NCBI GenBank assembly: GCA_023512835.1
Contig: CM042092.1
Location: 44,038,258 to 44,102,257, forward strand
Direction: 5' to 3'
DNA length: 64,000 nucleotides
Source of the DNA: Taxillus chinensis
Lineage: Eukaryota; Streptophyta; Magnoliopsida; Santalales; Loranthaceae
A program made the position numbers and the translations under genes. This document shows, piece after piece, positions 58,381-64,000 of the stretch. Position 1 is the stretch's first letter, and every line of letters begins with the position of its first letter. The notes below the pieces were generated by a model. That model ran no database searches, was not told the DNA's origin, and saw only the letters and a list, made by a program, of their open reading frames with translations.

Positions 58381-58740
58381 AACCTTTTGAATTGATGTGT
58401 GATGCCAGCGATTATGCAGTTGGAGTGGTGCTTGGGCAGAAGCGGGACAAGGTTTTCAGGGCAATATATTATGCCAGTTGCACACTCAATGAGGCCCAGC
58501 TCAATTACACTACTACAGAGAAGGAGTTACTCGTTGTGGTGTTTGCTTGCGATAAATTTCAGTCGTATTTTTTGGGAACTAAGGTAATTGTGTACACCGA
58601 CCACGCTGCCTTGAGATACTTATTCAGCAAGAAGGATGCTAAACCCAGGTTGATCAGATGGGTTTTGTTACTCTAAGAGTTTGACCTGGAGATTAAAGAC
58701 TTGAAGGGGACTTCCAACACTGTGGCAGACCATTTATCAA
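58381..58740 (+). pseudogene. Ath-R RNase H
   Basis: [41 protein letters not shown] and [16 protein letters not shown] carry the catalytic acids. A TAA at 58674-58676 (Gln in Ath-L) interrupts the connection to NTVADHLSRLE. Confidence 0.85.
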
Positions 58741-60103
58741 GGCTGGAGCTAGGGGAAGGTAGCACTAAAGGTTCTACTATTTCCGACACCTTCCCAGATG
58801 AGCAGCTCTTTGTAGCTGAAGCACAGACGCCATGGTTTGCTGATATAGTGAACTACCATGCATGCGACGAGTTCACTTATCAGGAAAAGAAGAGGTTCCT
58901 CTTTAATGCAAGAAGATACATTTGGGATGAGCCTGTCCTCTACAGGCAATGTGCTGATCAGATCATCATAAAATGTGTGCCAGAAGAGGAAGTGGACAGC
59001 ATACTGAGGCATTGTCATTCTTCTGACTATGCTGGCCATTTGGGAGTGCAAAGAATGGTGGCAAAGATCCTACAAAGTGGGTTTTACTGGCAAACTATGT
59101 TCAAGGACACATACACATTCATTAAGTCATGTGATCCGTGTCAAAGAACAGAGGCATTACAAGGAAGCAAGAGATACCCCAAACTGGAATTATGCCAGTA
59201 GAACTTTTTAATATATAGGGAATCGACTTCATGGGACCTTTCCCACCATTAGATGGGTTTTCCTACATCCTTCTAGTTGTTGATTACCTCTCAAAGTGGG
59301 TTGAAGCTATACCCACAAGGAAGAATGATGCTCAGGTGGTAATCATCAAGTTCCTTCGCCGCAACATATTCAGCAGGTTTGGAACACCTAGAGCAATTAT
59401 CAGTGATGAAGGGAGTCACTTCTGCAATAAGATTTTTCAAAAGCTCTTAAACAAATATGGAGTGCAACATAGGCGTACTTTAGCCTATCATCCACAAGCA
59501 AACGGCCAAGCTGAAGTCTCAAACCGTGAGATTAAGCAAATTTTGGAGAAGACAGTGGGAGGCAACCAAAAAGATTGGTCTCTAAAGCTCGATGAGGCAT
59601 TGTGGGCTTACTGCACAGCATTCAAAACGCCCATTGGAATGTCTCCCTATCGTCTACTTTATGGAAAGGCCTGTCACTTGCCTGTTGAATTGGAACATAA
59701 GGCTTTTTGGGCAGTTAAAAAGCTGAACATGGATCCTACCAATGCTGCTGAACTGAGATTGCAACAACTAAATGAGTTGGAAGAATTTCGCTTCAATGCC
59801 TATGAGAGTGCTAAGCTGTACAAGGAGAGGTTTAAGCTCAGACATGATAAGAAGATCAGCCCCTCTACCACTGAACCAGGGCAGAAGGTGCTCCTGTTTA
59901 ATTGCAGAATTAAACTCTTCCCTGGGAAGCTGCGATCTAAGTGGATGGGGCCTTATACTGTTATAAAGGTTTTCCCATATGGAAGTGTTGAAATTCAATC
60001 AACCTCTGGACAAATATTCAAAGTAAATGGCCAGCGTGTGAAGCCATACTACATTCAGGACCATGTTAAGGAGGTTGATCATTTCACTCTGTGTACCATT
60101 TGA
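58741..60103 (+). pseudogene. Ath-R integrase
   Basis: HHCC part 58900-59160 (LRHCHSSDYAGHLGVQR...CDPCQR). A frameshift and stop near 59200 precede the core 59231-60103, open for 290 codons: [35 protein letters not shown] (Asp), [17 protein letters not shown] (Glu), [27 protein letters not shown], and a C-terminal [23 protein letters not shown]. The DFMGPF Asp lies just before the open part (59228-59230). Confidence 0.88.
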
Positions 60104-60821
60104 CAGAAGGGATGGTCAAGCTAACGACCTTAACTCAGCGCTTCATGGGAGGCAACCCATGGTGTATCCTTTAGTTTACCTTTTACTTTTATTTGTTTTC
60201 AGTGTTACATTTTGATTATTTGTTTTAACCTTTCCCTTGCAGGAGTGTTTGTTTGTTTTCTAATTTTTCTTTTGCAAAAATAGAACAAGGGCATTTATGT
60301 GATTATTTTCATTGGCTTCACTTGGGCTTTTGAATGTGAAGTTTAGACAATCTTTGTAAGGCCCAAGTCAAGGGCCCATTGTGCTGAATTTGCAGGACCC
60401 ACTGAGTTTTGTTGCCAAAGCAAGGAAATTGACCTATGAATTTTAAGGTGGGATATTTGGCCAAGAAAGTGACACGTTTTGCTCCTTGGGAGATGAGCTA
60501 CCAGCCTGTCAAATTTCAGCCTTTTCGGACTTCATTTAGGGCTGAAAAAGCGTGCCCGTGAGAAACCTTTGTCGCGTGCAGATGGTATATTAGTCATTTC
60601 GCGCTGACATTTTGCAGGGAGCTAGCTGGAATCCTCTAGAGCCTTCTGAACCGTGCCCGTGAGAATCGTTTGTCGCGTGCAGAGGGTATAGTGGTCTTTT
60701 CAAGTTCAAATTTTTGTGGGAGATAGCTGGCAACTTCTAGACTATTCTGAGCCTTGCCTGTGACAATGTTGGCGCCCTAAGTGGGGGTCCATTTCGTCAT
60801 TTTGTCTTGTTGGCATAACAC
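60104..60821 (+). other. Ath-R spacer between pol and third ORF
   Basis: Non-coding. Begins with the CTCAGCGCTTCATGGGAGGC stretch shared with Ath-L (1228-1262). From about 60540 it holds ~101-bp tandem units. Confidence 0.7.
60553..60777. repeat. ~101-bp tandem units with near-palindromes upstream of third ORF
   Basis: TGCCCGTGAGAAACC...TTTGTCGCGTGCA at 60553-60580 and a close copy at 60654-60681, plus a decayed third at 60754-60777. Sequence between (AGCTAGCTGGAATCCTCTAG and GATAGCTGGCAACTTCTAG) is also repeated. Confidence 0.75.
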
Positions 60822-60830
60822 TATATAAAG
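60822..60830 (+). promoter_or_regulatory. TATA box upstream of Ath-R third ORF
   Basis: CTATATAAAGGGAG, 91 bp before the ATG at 60913, matching Ath-L. Confidence 0.55.
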
Positions 60831-60912
60831 GGAGAGTTCCAAGTTTTAGAGTCACAACTTCTCTTCACTCCTACCTTCATTTTGCAAGCCAACACTCTTC
60901 CAATTAGTAGTT

Positions 60913-61277
60913 ATGGTGCGCACCAGGAAAGCCCGCCAAGAAGTAGGCAGCCCAAAAGCCTCTGTCACATCCTCACCATCAGAGCTGAAAGAACCAGAGG
61001 AGATATTCATTGAGAATGTGCTTGATTGGGAGGTTTTGGAGACCTCTACCCTTGATTGGGTAGCAGAAGTGAGGATGAAGTTACAAGCCCTTGGTTTAAA
61101 GCGGTTAGTATCTGCTTGCAGTGATCTATTCTACCCTGCCATGCATGAATTTTATACTTCTGTGTATGTTAATGAAGAAGATAATGAAATCATTGGTGAA
61201 GTGCAAGGTGCTTTGATTTCTATTTCACCTACCATGCTTAGAGACTGCTTTGATCTTCCATATCCTACACAAGTAAG
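60913..61277 (+). CDS. Athila third ORF, N-terminal part, runs into gap
   Basis: ATG at 60913 (MVRTRKARQEVGSP) and 121 clean codons up to the N run. Shared with Ath-L: ENVLDWEVLETSTLDWV, a LGLKRLVSACSDLFYPAM segment and VYVNEEDNEIIGEVQ; here it goes on to LRDCFDLPYP, comparable to FQLPTG in the CopS third ORF. Residues beyond 61277 are unknown. Same plant-transposon-like family as above; function unknown. Confidence 0.7.
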
Positions 61278-61777
61278 NNNNNNNNNNNNNNNNNNNNNNN
61301 NNNNNNNNNNNNNNNNNNNNNNNNNNNNNNNNNNNNNNNNNNNNNNNNNNNNNNNNNNNNNNNNNNNNNNNNNNNNNNNNNNNNNNNNNNNNNNNNNNNN
61401 NNNNNNNNNNNNNNNNNNNNNNNNNNNNNNNNNNNNNNNNNNNNNNNNNNNNNNNNNNNNNNNNNNNNNNNNNNNNNNNNNNNNNNNNNNNNNNNNNNNN
61501 NNNNNNNNNNNNNNNNNNNNNNNNNNNNNNNNNNNNNNNNNNNNNNNNNNNNNNNNNNNNNNNNNNNNNNNNNNNNNNNNNNNNNNNNNNNNNNNNNNNN
61601 NNNNNNNNNNNNNNNNNNNNNNNNNNNNNNNNNNNNNNNNNNNNNNNNNNNNNNNNNNNNNNNNNNNNNNNNNNNNNNNNNNNNNNNNNNNNNNNNNNNN
61701 NNNNNNNNNNNNNNNNNNNNNNNNNNNNNNNNNNNNNNNNNNNNNNNNNNNNNNNNNNNNNNNNNNNNNNNNNNNNN
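61278..61777. other. Assembly gap (500 N)
   Basis: Exactly 500 N, the conventional size for a gap of unknown length. It hides the rest of the Athila third ORF, its 3' LTR and the C-terminal part of the hAT transposase. Confidence 0.98.
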
Positions 61778-63003
61778 AACTCCTGCTCTAACCAAGTCAA
61801 TGTTATTTGTTTTCACTCTCAATGCATGAAGAATACGGGCATGCCTATAAATGAAGCTCGTTACTTTTGTTGCTTTGGCAATGACAGTTTTGAATGCTTT
61901 TATTTTTTCAATTTCCTCCATCATGAGATTATGTAATGTGCTACACATGGAGTCCAAAACAATTTTTTCCTTTTCCTCATCAATAATTCATCAGCCTTCT
62001 TACAATTGGTAACATTGTCTGTGACTAATTGAATGACGTTGTCCTTACCTATCTCAATCACTTTATTGTCAAACAATTTAGCTAACATATTTGCATTTTG
62101 TATTTCACCAGATGTATTCACTTAGCCTAAGAAAAATGTTTCCTTCAAAGAATTAACAAAAAAAGTTAATAAGATGTCTTCCTCTTTTGTTTGTCCATCC
62201 ATTAGACATTAAAGTACAATCATATCTTTTCCAACAAACTTGGTGGGCAAACCTAATTTCATCAATGCATTTCATCTTTGATTTCAACAAAGGCTCTCTA
62301 TAGTCATGAATCGATGGAGGTTTGAAACTAGGCCCATATTGGCCTACTGCTTCAATCAATACATGAAAACTCTTCACATTTAATGCATTAAAAGGTACAC
62401 CATTTTCATAAGTCTACCTTGCAAAGTATGAATGAAGTTTATTCCTTTCTTACTTTGATCTTACTCGATTCTTTAATGTCGTTTGAGTAGATTTTTTACT
62501 CATTTGTTCATCAATAACTTCTTTTGGAGTTCATCTTACATAAGCATCCTGGAACCTCTCACATCCTTTCCTTTTGAATGAATGTACTTTTTTTTTTCTT
62601 TGGAATTGTCATAGAAGAACTTGATTGAAGGTTAACAGTTTCACTCTCACTTCTACTTCTAGTCATTTCAATTTCTTTTTATGAATCCTCTTGTTCACCA
62701 AAATCATTCTCAGGCCTCTTTTTATCACTTTAGAAATTTTTGCAATCACCTTTGAGCATTTTGCTACATCACTGTATTCCTCACTCAAATGTTCTTTCGA
62801 TCCTCTTAATTCCTTCTTTTGTATCTTTATCACAAAATTTACATTGAACCAAGTTTTTATCATTCAAATTAGGCTAATACCCATACTTCCAGCCAGAGTC
62901 ATTAGATTTTGCCCTTATGCCTTGGATTTGATTTTGGATCATATGAAGATACAACAGTACTATCAATTCTATTATCGCCAACAATATTTTCATTAGCAGC
63001 CAT
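61778..63003 (-). pseudogene. hAT-superfamily transposase, N-terminal and middle part, broken
   Basis: Probable start at 63003 (MAANENIVGDNRID). BED-type zinc-finger remains near 62900-62780 (minus translation gives LVQCKFCDKDTKEGI and a later KCSKV). DUF659-like part: CTLMSNGWTNKRGRHLINF (62220-62153), VIQLVTDNVTNCKKADELLM and KKLFWTPCVAHYI (62060-61921), then DSMCSTLHNLMMEEI, TSFIYRHARILHALR and TNNIDLVRAGV (61957-61778), where the gap begins. The catalytic C-terminal and dimerisation domain are not seen. Frameshifts present. Confidence 0.8.
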
Positions 63004-63480
63004 TCCCTACAACCGTTATAGTATCACAAAAACAACAATATTGATGGATAGCATGCCTGATAATTACAGTGTCACAACCTGCAAATACTTAAATTAAATG
63101 GTATAAATTTAAATTATTTAATATTTTAACGCTTTACTTACTCAAGAAGTCAAGTTTGCTGCAAGGGTGCGAGAGAGAGGCAGAGCAATGATTGAAGATT
63201 TCCGCAAGGGTGCGAGAGAGAGGAAAGCGATCAGCGTGATGGTGACGGAGAAGGAGAGAGAAAGCAGTAGGGTGGCGATGGAAATTCGGGCAAGAGAGAG
63301 AGAAACTAGCGACACCAAGGAGAAATCCGAGAAGAACGGTATCGGAAAGGCTTCGTCACCTATGTAGTGCCTAGATGATGCTTTGAAAACTATGGTTTAG
63401 ATAGTGACTTTTCAAAATGGCATGACTTTGACACATGGATGTTCTTTTTGATTAATTAATTTTACATATTAGATAGCAAC
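63004..63480. other. Low-complexity, GA-rich DNA
   Basis: GAGAGAG-rich stretch at 63160-63310; the short ORF there is a product of the repeat. Nothing else recognised. A right-hand TIR for the hAT relic was not found. Confidence 0.5.
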
Positions 63481-64000
63481 TAGTGTAGTCAAAAGTGCTT
63501 GTCCTAGCGCTTAAGCGCAATGCTAGGGAGGTCCGTTGCCGGAGAGGGCGCAAAGCGCAACACCTTTAGTGAAGCGCATGCCTTGCTATGCTTTGTGCAC
63601 CTTTTGTTAACGCGAGAAGCACGCCCCTCGCTCGCTTACGCCATGTGACATAGATGACACACGATTTGTCCCTCCATCGACACGATCTTTGCTCGACCTT
63701 GACGACGACTACCTCTGCGATGACGATGACGGCGGAAGATCTCTGCGACAACGACCTTGACCTCTGCTATGACGATGACAACTTCGATAGGCAATCTAGA
63801 CGACAATGACGTAAGACCTCAACGACAATGACGACCTCGGCGATGATGTCCTCTTCCTCTATTGATGCAACTTCTTCCGTCATCGAGGTCGTCTTTATCG
63901 TTGGATTATTTCGTTAAGTCGTGATCAATTAAGTTTGATTCTTATTTGACTATTTGAGGCAAATGATTTTTATAGAAAATCACATGCTTGACTTTACATG
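63481..64000 (+). mobile_element. Possible left end of another hAT-like element
   Basis: TAGTGTAGTCAAAAGTGC followed by GCGCTTAAGCGC resembles the TIRs of plant hAT elements (CAGTGTTGTCAAAAGCGC type). If so, the element extends right, past the window. The remaining DNA is rich in GAC/GAT triplets (63690-63850). Only one end is visible. Confidence 0.3.

Larger units (their letters stand above)
50517..61277 (+). mobile_element. Ath-R: Athila-type Ty3/gypsy retrotransposon
   Basis: 5' LTR from 50517 (TGATAACGTG) to 54484 including an inserted Tat-type LTR, tRNA-Asp PBS, gag, PR, RT, RH, IN, spacer and third ORF that enters the N gap at 61278. The left flank 50512-50516 (GCAAA) belongs to CopS-R; the 3' LTR is in or beyond the gap. 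Same family type as Ath-L but on the other strand. Confidence 0.9.

Noticed and set aside
60913..61277. Envelope glycoprotein for the third ORF
   Set aside because: No signal peptide, membrane segment or glycoprotein-like features in the visible part; similarity is to plant-transposon-specific proteins.
63167..63367. Arg/Glu-rich plus-strand ORF
   Set aside because: Composed of GAGAGAG-type low-complexity sequence with no domain or homologous copy.

Overview
The window looks like repeat-rich plant nuclear DNA, probably pericentromeric or other heterochromatin. Everything recognisable is transposable-element sequence: LTR retrotransposons with plant-type primer sites (initiator-Met and Asp tRNAs), long LTRs and many decayed pol genes, plus one hAT transposase relic. 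I found no host gene, tRNA, rRNA or CRISPR. A 500-N assembly gap lies at 61278-61777.

Layout. (1) 1-7924, minus: Athila-type Ty3/gypsy element 'Ath-L' (5' LTR, tRNA-Asp PBS, gag, PR, RT, RH, IN, start of a third ORF). (2) 7925-10230, minus: 3' LTR and pol tail of a chromovirus-like element 'Chr-1'. (3) 10354-15565 and 33433-34276, minus: SIRE-like Ty1/copia relic 'CopS-L', split by (4) the full-length Ty1/copia element 'CopA' (15571-33432, minus, TSD GTAAG). CopA contains an LTR insertion 'Gyp-4' (26009-30781, TSD GATTC), which itself contains a solo LTR 'Chr-2' (27375-29149, TSD GGTAA). (5) 34277-38317, minus: 3' part of a second CopA-family copy 'CopA2', inserted in CopS-L pol. (6) 38318-41874, minus: 5' LTR and gag fragment of 'Chr-3'. 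(7) 41875-50516, plus: 'CopS-R', 5'-truncated. (8) 50517-61277, plus: 'Ath-R', whose 5' LTR carries a Tat-type solo LTR (51074-54359, TSD ATGAT). (9) 61778-63003, minus: hAT transposase relic, then low-complexity DNA.

The most interesting theme is a third gene downstream of pol in three retroelement families (Athila, CopS, CopA). In all five copies whose start is visible, a TATA box lies about 90-185 bp upstream of its ATG. In CopA2 the gene ends in a domain with the His-Asp-Gln-Cys layout of Ulp1/SUMO proteases (peptidase C48), with all four residues present. CopA has the same domain with Cys changed to Tyr. CopS has a C48-like start that breaks off. In Athila, ~100-bp repeats headed by a near-palindrome occur both in the LTR and just upstream of the third-gene TATA. 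This suggests, but does not prove, a separately promoted accessory gene module in plant LTR retrotransposons.
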